This document shows positions 21,551 through 28,898 of a DNA stretch of 28,898 nucleotides, one piece after another; within the stretch, counting starts at the first letter, position 1; each line of letters begins with the position of its first letter. The DNA comes from HGM04593 sp045647745. GTDB taxonomy: Bacteria > Bacteroidota > Bacteroidia > Bacteroidales > Bacteroidaceae. Both the position numbers and the translations under genes were made by a program. The stretch is from assembly GCA_045647745.1 (NCBI GenBank), contig JAZRMQ010000007.1, positions 1 to 28,898 of the forward strand, written 5' to 3'. Below the pieces are notes generated by a model. It had not been told where the DNA came from and did no database searches. It saw only the letters and a program-made list of their open reading frames with translations.

Positions 21551-24073
21551 TTATCGTTTTACTTCAAATTTTAGTTTTTGCTCGCCAACGGTAACAAGAA
21601 TGTTATCTCCCTGTTGCAATGCTCCGTCGAGCAAAAGCTCCGAAATCTCATCCTCCACATAATTCTGCAGGGCGCGCTTTAACGGGCGTGCACCATACTG
21701 AATATCGTAACCCTTGTCGGCTAGGAAACTCTTAGCCTCGGCAGTCATTTCAATGCTGTAGCCAAGCTCGGTAACACGCTTAATAATCTGCGCAAGCTCA
21801 AGGTCCACAATATCTATTATCGCCTCTTTGCCAAGCTGGTCAAAGTTTATAATCTCGTCTATGCGGTTTATAAACTCGGGCGCAAAGCGTTTGTTGAGAG
21901 CCTTCTGTATCACAGCACGCGAATATTCCTTGTCGCCGGCACGCTCATCTTTGGCAAATCCAATGCCGCTGCCAAAATCCTTCAGCTCGCGCGTTCCCAC
22001 ATTCGAGGTCATAATGAGCACCGTGTTGCGGAAGTCAACCGTGCGGCCGTAACTATCGGTGAGTCGGCCTTCGTCCATCACCTGCAACAACAGGTTGAAC
22101 ACGTCGGTGTGAGCCTTCTCAATCTCATCGAGCAGCACAATGGAGTAGGGGCGGCGGCGTACACGCTCGGTGAGCTGTCCACCCTCCTCATAACCTACAT
22201 ATCCCGGAGGCGCACCAACAAGGCGCGAAACGGTAAATTTCTCCATATACTCACTCATATCTATGCGAATGAGAGCATCGGCGCTGCCGAACATAAATTT
22301 TGCAAGCTCTTTAGCAAGCAGTGTCTTTCCCACTCCCGTTGGGCCAAGGAACATAAATGTTCCAATGGGCTTATTGGGGCTCTGTAGTCCCACGCGGCTG
22401 CGCTGTATAGCCTTTGTCAGCTTTTCTATTGCATTTTCTTGTGCAATAACCTTGCTTGTGAGCTCGTTGCGCATTCCTTTGAGGCGTGTCCACTCATCTT
22501 GCTGCATACGCTGCATTGGCACTCCTGAAATCATTGACACCACGCCGGCAATGTCCTCGTCGCTCACTGTCTGACGGCTGTTGGCAAGGCTCTTCTCCCA
22601 TTCGGCTTTCATCTGTGCAAGGTGGCTCTGCATCTCTTTCTCGCGGTCGCGCAAATTCGCAGCGTGTTCAAAATCCTGATTCTTTACCGCAGCGTTCTTC
22701 TCCTTGTTTATTATATCAATAATCTTCTCCTGCTCCTCAATCTCCTTTGGCACAACAATATTTGTTATGTGCATTCTTGCGCCGGCCTCGTCCATTGCAT
22801 CGATAGCCTTGTCGGGGAAACAGCGGTCGGTGATGTAGCGGTCTGTCAATTTGACACACGCCATCAAAGCCTCGTCGGTGTATGTGACATTATGGTGATT
22901 TTCGTAACGCTCTTTGATGTTCTTTAAAATAGTGTATGTGTCCTCGGGTGATGTAGGCTCCACAAGCACCTTTTGGAAACGTCTCTCAAGCGCTCCGTCT
23001 TTCTCAATGGTCTTGCGATATTCGTCAATGGTTGTTGCACCAATGCATTGTATCTGTCCGCGTGCAAGCGATGGTTTCAAAATGTTGGCAGCGTCCATTG
23101 AGCCCGGGGTTGAGCCTGCACCAATGATGGTGTGTATTTCGTCAATGAATATAATTATATTAGGGTTGTTTTCAAGCTCGTTTATGATAGCTTTCAAACG
23201 CTCCTCGAACTGTCCGCGATACTTTGTGCCGGCCACGACGGCTGTCATATCAAGTGCCACAATGCGCTTGTCGAATAGCATACGCGATGTTTTGCGCTCA
23301 ACAATGCGCTGGGCAAGCCCCTCGACAATGGCCGACTTTCCAACGCCCGGCTCACCAATCAGGATAGGGTTATTCTTCTTTCTGCGGCTCAAAATCTGTG
23401 AAATTCGTTCAATCTCTTTCTCGCGCCCCACAACAGGGTCGAGCTTGCCCTCGGCAGCAGCTTTTGTCATATCAACACCAAAGCTGTCAAGCACCGGTGT
23501 ATCGTTCGAAGGCTTTGCTTGCTGCTTGCTCTGGTAGGCCTGCTGGGTGTTGCCATTGCTGTTGCTTGGCAGAGTCTCGTCATCGTCATCTTGGTCGGTA
23601 AAGCCAAAGCCGTTGCTGATGCCGTTGTTGTTTGTGTCGGGCATCTTTGATTTGATAATATCCGTCACTTTTGAATATGTGACACTGCTTGCATCAAGAA
23701 TGTCATAAGCAACGTTGTTGCGCTCGCGCAGAATACCAAGCAACAGGTGCTCACTGTCGGCATTTACCTTTCTCGAGCGTGCCTCAAGGGTTGCAAAGCG
23801 CAGAATTCTTGCAGTGCTCAGGCTCATCTCAACATCCTCGCTATATGGTGTCTCGGCTGTTACCGCATCTGTCACACGCTCCTCAATGCGCTGTTTAATA
23901 TCCATAATATCAACTTCCATACTGCACAAAATCTCCACCGCGCTGCACTTCTCCTTGCGTATAATGCCAAGCAGCAGATGCTCCGGGTTTATAGTCTTGC
24001 TGCGCAGACGTGCAGCCTCTTCTTTGCTCAACGATAGTATTTCTGATATTTGTTGCGAAAATTCATTTCTCAT
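21551..24073 (-). CDS. clpC: ClpC-type AAA+ unfoldase, ATP-dependent Clp protease ATP-binding subunit, 840 aa
   Basis: A hexameric cytoplasmic unfoldase expected to feed proteins to ClpP. The Clp N-terminal double repeat covers about 1-145 (INPEHLLLGIIRK and SEHLLLGILRE). A low-complexity linker at about 146-192 is rich in Asn, Asp and Gln. AAA-1 has Walker A GEPGVGKS at about 240-247 and Walker B IIIFIDEIH. A UVR-like coiled segment lies at about 455-485 (AAVKNQDFEHAANLRDREKE), which marks ClpC/ClpA-like rather than ClpB proteins. AAA-2 has Walker A GPTGVGKT at about 577-584 and VLLDEIEKAH. The pore loop KYRGQFEERLK is present. The start ATG 24073 is supported by GGAGG eight bases upstream, unusual for this phylum. 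Confidence 0.93.
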   Translation of the reverse strand: MRNEFSQQISEILSLSKEEAARLRSKTINPEHLLLGIIRKEKCSAVEILCSMEVDIMDIKQRIEERVTDAVTAETPYSEDVEMSLSTARILRFATLEARSRKVNADSEHLLLGILRERNNVAYDILDASSVTYSKVTDIIKSKMPDTNNNGISNGFGFTDQDDDDETLPSNSNGNTQQAYQSKQQAKPSNDTPVLDSFGVDMTKAAAEGKLDPVVGREKEIERISQILSRRKKNNPILIGEPGVGKSAIVEGLAQRIVERKTSRMLFDKRIVALDMTAVVAGTKYRGQFEERLKAIINELENNPNIIIFIDEIHTIIGAGSTPGSMDAANILKPSLARGQIQCIGATTIDEYRKTIEKDGALERRFQKVLVEPTSPEDTYTILKNIKERYENHHNVTYTDEALMACVKLTDRYITDRCFPDKAIDAMDEAGARMHITNIVVPKEIEEQEKIIDIINKEKNAAVKNQDFEHAANLRDREKEMQSHLAQMKAEWEKSLANSRQTVSDEDIAGVVSMISGVPMQRMQQDEWTRLKGMRNELTSKVIAQENAIEKLTKAIQRSRVGLQSPNKPIGTFMFLGPTGVGKTLLAKELAKFMFGSADALIRIDMSEYMEKFTVSRLVGAPPGYVGYEEGGQLTERVRRRPYSIVLLDEIEKAHTDVFNLLLQVMDEGRLTDSYGRTVDFRNTVLIMTSNVGTRELKDFGSGIGFAKDERAGDKEYSRAVIQKALNKRFAPEFINRIDEIINFDQLGKEAIIDIVDLELAQIIKRVTELGYSIEMTAEAKSFLADKGYDIQYGARPLKRALQNYVEDEISELLLDGALQQGDNILVTVGEQKLKFEVKR

Positions 24074-24081
24074 TTACTTTT

Positions 24082-24086
24082 CCTCC
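24082..24086 (-). promoter_or_regulatory. Strong Shine-Dalgarno sequence of clpC
   Basis: The minus strand has GGAGG eight bases before ATG. Most genes in this window lack any such purine box, as is usual in Bacteroidetes, so this one stands out and fixes the start. Confidence 0.75.
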
Positions 24087-24131
24087 AATTAATATCTTGT
24101 GAATGTTCGTGTCTGGTTATTTTCTCGAACG

Positions 24132-24139
24132 CGAAGATA
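24132..24139 (-). promoter_or_regulatory. Candidate -7 element of clpC
   Basis: The minus strand reads TATCTTCG, one mismatch from TAnnTTTG, about 59 bases before the start codon. No clear -33 box. Confidence 0.35.
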
Positions 24140-24318
24140 GTTGATAAAAAACAACTACTTTCATCTTTTTACATAAACTTTCTTACAAAAACCGTGCCAA
24201 AATATTAAAAAAACGAAAAAAAATATTACCCAACGAACAAATTGTGCTTCAAAAGGTGTCCTTAAGGTTTATTTTGTGATTTCTTGCCAATAATAACAAT
24301 AGGTAGCTGTTTTTTTTA

Positions 24319-24326
24319 TACTTTTG
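24319..24326 (+). promoter_or_regulatory. -7 element of aspS
   Basis: TACTTTTG matches TAnnTTTG fully and lies 62 bases before the ATG. The -33 region is not clearly TTTG. Confidence 0.5.
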
Positions 24327-24388
24327 TATCTTGTAAGCGCTCCGCAAATCAAGGAGCAGAAATTTGTTAATTAATAACCTATACAATA

Positions 24389-26149
24389 ATGTTCAGAACA
24401 AAAACTTGCGGCGAACTAAGGTTGGCCGACGTAAATGCAACAGTGACTCTTAGTGGTTGGGTTCAGCGTGCACGTAAGATGGGTGGTATGACATTCGTCG
24501 ACCTACGCGACCGTTACGGAATAACCCAGCTTGTTTTTAGCGAAGATGCAAATGCCGAACTTTGCGAAAAAGCATCGCATCTTGGTCGTGAATATGTAAT
24601 TCAGGCAACAGGCGTTGTCAGCGAGCGTCAGAGCAAGAACGCAAATATCCCCACCGGAGATATTGAAATAATTGTTAGCGAGCTCAATATCCTTAACGAG
24701 GCGGCAACACCTCCTTTTACAATAGAGAACAACACCGATGGTGGCGATGATATTCGTATGAAATATCGTTACCTCGACCTTCGTCGTGAGGCAGTGCGCA
24801 AGAACCTTGAGTTGCGCCACCAAATGACGATGGAGGTGCGTCGCTACCTCGATTCAATGAACTTTATCGAGGTCGAGACACCAATGCTCATTGCATCAAC
24901 CCCCGAGGGCGCGCGCGACTTTGTTGTTCCTTCGCGTATGAACCCCGGTCAGTTCTATGCACTGCCACAGAGCCCACAGCTTTTCAAGCAGTTGTTGATG
25001 GTGTCGGGCTTCGACCGTTACTTCCAGATTGTAAAATGTTTCCGCGACGAGGATTTGCGCGCCGACCGTCAGCCCGAGTTTACACAAATCGACTGCGAGA
25101 TGAGCTTCGTTGAGCAAGAGGATGTAATCTCACTCTTTGAAGGAATGGCAAAACACCTGTTCAAGACAATTCGTGGCGTTGAACTCACCGAGGCTTTTCC
25201 ACGTATGACTTGGCACGATGCAATGAAATACTATGGTAGCGACAAGCCCGATACACGCTTCGAGATGAAGTTCGTGGAGCTTATGGATATAATGAAAGGC
25301 CACGGCTTTGGTGTGTTCGACAGCGCCGAGTACATTGGCGGTATCTGCGCAAAGGGCGCAGCAACATACACCCGCAAGCAACTCGATGCACTCACCGATT
25401 TTGTTCGCCGTCCACAGATTGGCGCAAAGGGAATGGTCTATGCTCGTGTAGAGGCCGATGGCACAGTTAAGTCAAGCGTTGATAAATTCTACACACAAGA
25501 GACTCTTCAGGCAATGGCAGCAGCCTTCAATGCCGAGCCGGGCGACCTCATTCTCATCCTCAGCGGTGACGACACAATGAAAACCCGCAAGCAACTTTGC
25601 GAGCTTCGTCTCGAGATGGGTAGCCAGCTTGGTTTGCGCGATAAAAACAAATTCTCTTGCCTGTGGGTAGTAGATTTCCCACTCTTCGAGTACAGCGAGG
25701 AAGAGGGCCGTTATATGGCAATGCACCATCCTTTCACATCGCCAAAGCCCGAGGATATTCCTCTGCTCGACACTGATATGGGTGCAGTGCGTGCCAACGC
25801 TTATGATATGGTCATCAACGGTGTTGAGGTTGGTGGCGGTTCAATTCGCATCTACGACAGTGAGCTGCAAAACAAAATGTTTGCGCTCCTTGGCTTCACT
25901 CCCGAGCGTGCACAGCAGCAGTTCGGCTGGTTGCTCGACGCATTTAAGTATGGTGCGCCCCCTCACGGTGGCCTTGCATACGGCCTCGACCGTTGGGTGA
26001 GCCTCTTTGCCGGTCTCGACTCAATCCGCGACTGCATCGCGTTCCCTAAAAACAACTCAGGCCGCGACACAATGATTGACGCTCCGTCGGTTCTCGAGCC
26101 CGAGCAGTTGACCGAGCTAAATATTGTTGTCGATATCAAGGATAAGTAA
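24389..26149 (+). CDS. aspS: Aspartyl-tRNA synthetase, 586 aa
   Basis: Attaches aspartate to tRNA-Asp. The N-terminal OB fold for anticodon binding covers about 1-110 (LSGWVQRARKMGGMTFVDLRDR). The class II core shows FIEVETPMLIASTPEGARDF, the motif 2 loop FRDEDLRADRQPEFTQID, and motif 3 GGLAYGLDRW near residue 535. The GAD insertion domain at about 280-410 marks the bacterial type, and the length fits that type. The family C-terminus follows (ELNIVVDIKDK). ATG 24389 begins MFRTKTCGELR as in relatives. Whether it also charges tRNA-Asn cannot be judged from here. Monocistronic, with a foldback-like element directly after its stop. Confidence 0.96.
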   Translation: MFRTKTCGELRLADVNATVTLSGWVQRARKMGGMTFVDLRDRYGITQLVFSEDANAELCEKASHLGREYVIQATGVVSERQSKNANIPTGDIEIIVSELNILNEAATPPFTIENNTDGGDDIRMKYRYLDLRREAVRKNLELRHQMTMEVRRYLDSMNFIEVETPMLIASTPEGARDFVVPSRMNPGQFYALPQSPQLFKQLLMVSGFDRYFQIVKCFRDEDLRADRQPEFTQIDCEMSFVEQEDVISLFEGMAKHLFKTIRGVELTEAFPRMTWHDAMKYYGSDKPDTRFEMKFVELMDIMKGHGFGVFDSAEYIGGICAKGAATYTRKQLDALTDFVRRPQIGAKGMVYARVEADGTVKSSVDKFYTQETLQAMAAAFNAEPGDLILILSGDDTMKTRKQLCELRLEMGSQLGLRDKNKFSCLWVVDFPLFEYSEEEGRYMAMHHPFTSPKPEDIPLLDTDMGAVRANAYDMVINGVEVGGGSIRIYDSELQNKMFALLGFTPERAQQQFGWLLDAFKYGAPPHGGLAYGLDRWVSLFAGLDSIRDCIAFPKNNSGRDTMIDAPSVLEPEQLTELNIVVDIKDK

Positions 26150-26150
26150 T

Positions 26151-26262
26151 TAAAAAGCTAAACTACTGCGTTACGTTTGTTTTTGCTGTGAGTCATTTAG
26201 GAGTACTAAACTCCCCACATCAAAAACTTCACAAGCCTTGTATTTTACCTTTTTATCTCACT
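26151..26262 (+). repeat. Diverged relative of the foldback element, 3' of aspS
   Basis: The same architecture as 21311-21428: TAAAAAG at the start, CTTTTTA then TCTCACT at the end, a central hairpin of GGAG and CTCC around ACTAAA, and shared blocks CATTTA, AAACTCC and CCTTG in the same order. It begins two bases after the aspS stop codon, so it could act as the 3' end of that transcript. Confidence 0.6.
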
Positions 26263-26287
26263 TATCGAAGGTCGTGATTTAAAGAAT

Positions 26288-26320
26288 TTGTCATCCTGAG
26301 CGCAGGCGAAGGAACTCTAA
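26288..26320 (+). repeat. Interspersed repeat copy D (diverged class)
   Basis: It starts with TTGTCATCCTGAGCG and ends GGCGAAGGAACTC. The layout is that of copies A-C with other bases: TCC pairs with GGA, a GA-rich internal loop, then GC with GC around GCAG. Repeats of this form are widespread in Bacteroidetes intergenic DNA. Confidence 0.65.
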
Positions 26321-26328
26321 AAAATGAT

Positions 26329-26362
26329 AAAGCAATCCATTGCGTGCGCAATGGATTGCTTT
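26329..26362 (+). terminator. Intrinsic terminator downstream of aspS
   Basis: AAAGCAATCCATTGCG and CGCAATGGATTGCTTT form a perfect 16-pair stem with a minimal TG centre, followed by more T. It is 180 bases after the aspS stop, beyond two repeats. Confidence 0.88.
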
Positions 26363-26418
26363 TATTTTGACAATAATATAACGGGAGTTCGATATAAGCT
26401 AAATCAAATCGCGAACCT

Positions 26419-26567
26419 GTCATTTTTCGGGCAAGCCCTCAACAATACGCGTCTGAGCGGAGCCGAAAGTTTAGTTCGACAGCACGCGCAGCAATAGGTC
26501 ACGCGTAGCAACGCTGAAGGTGTTGCCGCGTGGGTTGCGACAAGCGCGTGTTGTCAAAGGATCTCTA
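26419..26567 (+). repeat. Interrupted interspersed repeat with nested hairpin (copy E)
   Basis: CTGAGCGGAGCCGAA (26453-26467) matches the left part of copy D, and AGGATCTCTAAAAAA (from 26558) matches its right part. About 90 bases between them form a nested hairpin: GACAGCACGCGC (26478-26489) with GCGCGTGTTGTC (26544-26555), and inside it CACGCG-ta-GCAAC (26500-26512) with GTTGCCGCGTG (26522-26532). Confidence 0.6.
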
Positions 26568-26585
26568 AAAAAACTCTTGCAATTA

Positions 26586-26626
26586 AAAAGACCAATCAAG
26601 TTTGTGTGAAACTCGATTGGTCTTTT
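26586..26626. terminator. Bidirectional terminator before the right BspA-like gene end
   Basis: AAAAGACCAATC and GATTGGTCTTTT pair, extended after one A-C mismatch by AGTTT with AAACT, around GTGTG. It follows the stop codon of the right BspA-like gene on the minus strand. Confidence 0.9.
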
Positions 26627-26651
26627 GTTGTTAATTATCGAAAGTTGATTA

Positions 26652-28898
26652 TTATTTTATAAGCACCTTTTTGCCGTTGATAATGTAAACACCCTTTGCT
26701 GGGTTCTCAACCACGCGACCGCTGAGGTCGTAGTAAACATTTTTGCCTTCAGCTCTTTGCTCGGCAACCTCGTCAATGCCGGTAAAGTCCATCTCCTTGA
26801 TAATAAAATTACTCCAAGGCGATGTTTTTGCATAAAAATCCTTGCGACCGGCAGGCACATACAAATAAGCATTGTTATAAGCATCACTGCTGAATATATT
26901 TTCGCTTGCTACAATTGCTTTCTTTGAACCAATCTTTATCTCCAAGAGATTATTGCACTCGGCAAAGGCATTGTCCTCAATGCTCTCAATTGTATTGCTT
27001 ATGTAAAGTGTTTCCAAATTACTGCAACCTTCGAACGCAGAATCTCCAATGCTTGTTACGCTGTTAGGAATTTCAATGCTTGTAAGCCCGGTGCAACCAT
27101 AGAACGCCCAATCTCCAATGCTTGTTACGCTATTGGGGATTAATGTGTTTTTACAACCGGCAACCAATGTGTTTGTTGCAGTTTCTATTATTGCATTGCA
27201 ATTATCACGGCTATCATAATTTGTGTTACCGGTTGCTACTATTATGCTTGTAATCCCGGTGCAACCGGCGAACACAAAATCTCCAATGCTTCTGACGCTG
27301 TTAGGAATTACAATGCTGGTAAGCCCGTTGCAATGAGAGAACGCCAAATCTTCAATGCTTGTGACGCTGTTAGGGATTACAATGCCGGTAAGCCTGTCGC
27401 AAGCAAAGAACGCATGATCTCCAATGCTTGTTACGCTGCTAGGAATTTCAACGCTGGTAAGCCCGGAGCAACCATAGAACGCAGAATTTCCAATGCTTAA
27501 GGTTCCTTCTTTTATAGTAATTGAGGTATTTTGAAGCATTTCACCTTTGTAATTATACAGAACTTTACCGACATACACAACACCATCTGGTTGATTATCA
27601 TACCAAGCTGTTTCCCCGAACGCAGCATATCCAATGCTTGTTACGCTGTTACCTATTTCAACACTGGTAAGCCCGGCGCAATTATAGAACGCATAATTCC
27701 CAATGCTTGTTACACTGTTAGGAATTTCAATGCTTGTAAGCCCGGTGCAATCAAAGAACGCTTTATCTCCAATGCATGTTACGCTGTTAGGGATTAATGT
27801 GTTTTTACAACCGGCAACTAATGTGTTTGTTGCAGTCTCTATTATTGCATTGCAATTGTCACGGCTATCATAATTCGCGTTACCGGTTGCAACTATTATA
27901 CTTGTAAGTCCGGTGCAACCTTCGAATGCTAGATAACCAATGCTTGTAACGCTGTTAGGTATTTCAATGCTGGTAAGCCCGGTGCAATTATAGAACGCCC
28001 AATCTCCAATGCTTGTTACGCTATTGGGGATTAATGTGTTTTTACAACCGGCAACCAATGTGTTTGTTGCAGTCTCTATTATTGCATTGCAATTGTCACG
28101 GCTATCATAATTCGCGTTACCGGTTGCTACTATTATGCTTGCAAGCCCGGAGCAACCATTGAACGCATAATGTCCAATGCTTGTGACGCTATTAGGAATT
28201 TCAATGCTTGTAAGCCCGGTGCAATTATAGAACGCAGAAAATCCAATGCTTGTTACGCTGTTAGGAATTTCAATGCCGGCAAGCCCGGTGCAACCATAGA
28301 ACGCAAAATCTCCAATGCTTGTTACGCTGTTAGGAATTTCAATGCTTGTGAGCCCGGAGCAACCATCGAACGCCCAATCTCCAATGCTTGTGACGCTGTT
28401 GCCAATTGTCACTGACGTTAAGGTGTTTTTATTATAGAAAGGAGAATAGCCATAATTATAACTTGTATCATAAGACAAGTTACGACCTAAATACAAAGTC
28501 TCCAGCGGACAATCATAAAACAAACCTTTACCTATATCATAACTATTACTATGACATCCTAAAGACAATGTTCCCTCTCCATCCTCTATGCGCAAATCCT
28601 TTAATGATGTACAACCGTTGAACGCCTTATCATCAATGCTTGTGACGCTGTTAGGGATTACGATGCCGGTAATTGTTGTGTTACCTTTAAATACATCTGT
28701 ACCAATAACATAATTTTCACCTTTATAATCAGCCGGCAAGGTCAACTCTGTTGCATTGCCTAAATAGTAAAGCAGCGTGTTTATATTATTTGGCTTACCG
28801 AATATAAAATCACCCTCTATTGAGCCATTTGGTACATTATACACCTTGTCGGCATAACGTGCAATATTACCATAGTCGCTTGAGCCTTCACTGAATGT
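26652..28898 (-). CDS. BspA-like leucine-rich-repeat surface protein, 5' end cut by window edge
   Basis: The frame is open from the right edge (first visible residues TFSEGSSDYGNIARYADKV) to TAA at 26652, so at least 748 residues are present and the true start lies outside; the GTG at 28844 is internal. About fifteen 23-residue LRRs of the form SVTSIGDWAFYGCTGLTSI dominate. Inserted modules are YADKVYNVPNGSIEG at the visible start, AWYDNQPDG in the middle, and three copies of a module with IIVATGNANYDSRDNCN. The C-terminus has YYDLSGRVV and GVYIINGKKVLIK, a Bacteroidetes secretion tail close to that of the GH20 enzyme. It is likely to be exported to the surface and to bind proteins or glycans; the ligand is unknown. 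It is a close paralog of the gene at the left edge. Confidence 0.95.
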   Translation of the reverse strand, partial: TFSEGSSDYGNIARYADKVYNVPNGSIEGDFIFGKPNNINTLLYYLGNATELTLPADYKGENYVIGTDVFKGNTTITGIVIPNSVTSIDDKAFNGCTSLKDLRIEDGEGTLSLGCHSNSYDIGKGLFYDCPLETLYLGRNLSYDTSYNYGYSPFYNKNTLTSVTIGNSVTSIGDWAFDGCSGLTSIEIPNSVTSIGDFAFYGCTGLAGIEIPNSVTSIGFSAFYNCTGLTSIEIPNSVTSIGHYAFNGCSGLASIIVATGNANYDSRDNCNAIIETATNTLVAGCKNTLIPNSVTSIGDWAFYNCTGLTSIEIPNSVTSIGYLAFEGCTGLTSIIVATGNANYDSRDNCNAIIETATNTLVAGCKNTLIPNSVTCIGDKAFFDCTGLTSIEIPNSVTSIGNYAFYNCAGLTSVEIGNSVTSIGYAAFGETAWYDNQPDGVVYVGKVLYNYKGEMLQNTSITIKEGTLSIGNSAFYGCSGLTSVEIPSSVTSIGDHAFFACDRLTGIVIPNSVTSIEDLAFSHCNGLTSIVIPNSVRSIGDFVFAGCTGITSIIVATGNTNYDSRDNCNAIIETATNTLVAGCKNTLIPNSVTSIGDWAFYGCTGLTSIEIPNSVTSIGDSAFEGCSNLETLYISNTIESIEDNAFAECNNLLEIKIGSKKAIVASENIFSSDAYNNAYLYVPAGRKDFYAKTSPWSNFIIKEMDFTGIDEVAEQRAEGKNVYYDLSGRVVENPAKGVYIINGKKVLIK
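27137..28141 (-). repeat. Three near-identical 114-base modules inside the right BspA-like gene
   Basis: The units lie at 27137-27250, 27791-27904 and 28028-28141. The last two differ at very few positions, and the first differs slightly more. They encode the NANYDSRDNCN-containing module and keep the frame, so unequal recombination between them would add or remove whole LRR blocks. Confidence 0.85.

Larger units (their letters stand above)
24074..24388. other. Divergent intergenic region between clpC and aspS (315 bases)
   Basis: AT-rich and non-coding. It holds candidate -7 boxes for clpC (24132-24139, -) and aspS (24319-24326, +). No repeat or RNA gene was recognised. Confidence 0.65.
26150..26651. 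other. Structured intergenic region between aspS and the right BspA-like gene (502 bases)
   Basis: Non-coding. From left to right it holds a foldback relative, a repeat of the GTCATCCTGAGCG type, a terminator at 26329-26362, an interrupted repeat with a nested hairpin, and a second terminator at 26586-26626. Confidence 0.75.

Noticed and set aside
22914..23537. 207-codon plus-strand open frame
   Set aside because: Antisense to the AAA-1 domain of clpC, with no independent support.
27000..28700. Regular short repeats suggesting a CRISPR array
   Set aside because: The 69-base periodicity is in frame with 23-residue LRR units of one open reading frame, with no unique spacers and no cas genes.

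Overview
The window reads as chromosomal DNA of a member of the Bacteroidales, probably Bacteroidaceae or Prevotellaceae. The signs are BspA-like leucine-rich-repeat surface proteins, a GH20 hexosaminidase ending in a Bacteroidetes-type secretion tail (GIYIINGKKVLVK), promoters of the Bacteroides form TTTG-N19/21-TAnnTTTG, few Shine-Dalgarno sequences, a DUF5715 lipoprotein, and Bacteroidetes-type HtpG and ClpC. No tRNA, rRNA, CRISPR array or classical transposase was seen.

Layout. Both ends are cut through paralogous BspA-like genes on the minus strand (1-1196 lacks its 3' end; 26652-28898 lacks its 5' end). Between them, left to right: a LOG-family nucleotide-binding protein (+), a secreted 1170-residue GH20 beta-hexosaminidase (-), a DUF5715 lipoprotein with an M15-peptidase-like zinc motif (+), and a pyruvate/oxaloacetate carboxyltransferase whose terminal biotinyl-like domain has no biotinylation lysine (-). 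A 650-base intergenic region follows, then three tandem acyl-CoA synthetase-like genes, each exactly 559 codons long (+), an omega-amidase-type nitrilase (+), a stand-alone HsdR-N-like PD-(D/E)XK protein (-), holA plus a second PD-(D/E)XK protein as an operon (+), and htpG (-). Next comes a repeat-rich island with a small GIY-YIG nuclease gene (-), then clpC (-), aspS (+), and a 500-base structured intergenic region.

How the parts fit. Housekeeping functions (holA replication clamp loading, HtpG and ClpC proteostasis, aspS) alternate with surface and glycan functions (BspA, GH20, DUF5715) and carbon or acyl metabolism. Most convergent gene pairs share one strong hairpin that can terminate both ways. 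In one case the stop codon lies inside a 38-base perfect palindrome.

The least-explained part is the intergenic DNA. Between htpG and clpC a GIY-YIG gene lies inside a 395-base unit whose ends are inverted copies of a short interspersed repeat (TTGTCATTTCGA...GAGAAATCTC). Another copy lies just outside, so two copies form an exact 48-base direct repeat. Beside it is a 118-base foldback element with a second half-copy, and a diverged relative follows aspS. The aspS-bspA gap also holds a related repeat and a nested hairpin that seems to interrupt another copy. This resembles a REP/RAYT-style arrangement in which the candidate enzyme would be a GIY-YIG nuclease. All homology statements are from recognition of motifs and lengths; no database search was possible.
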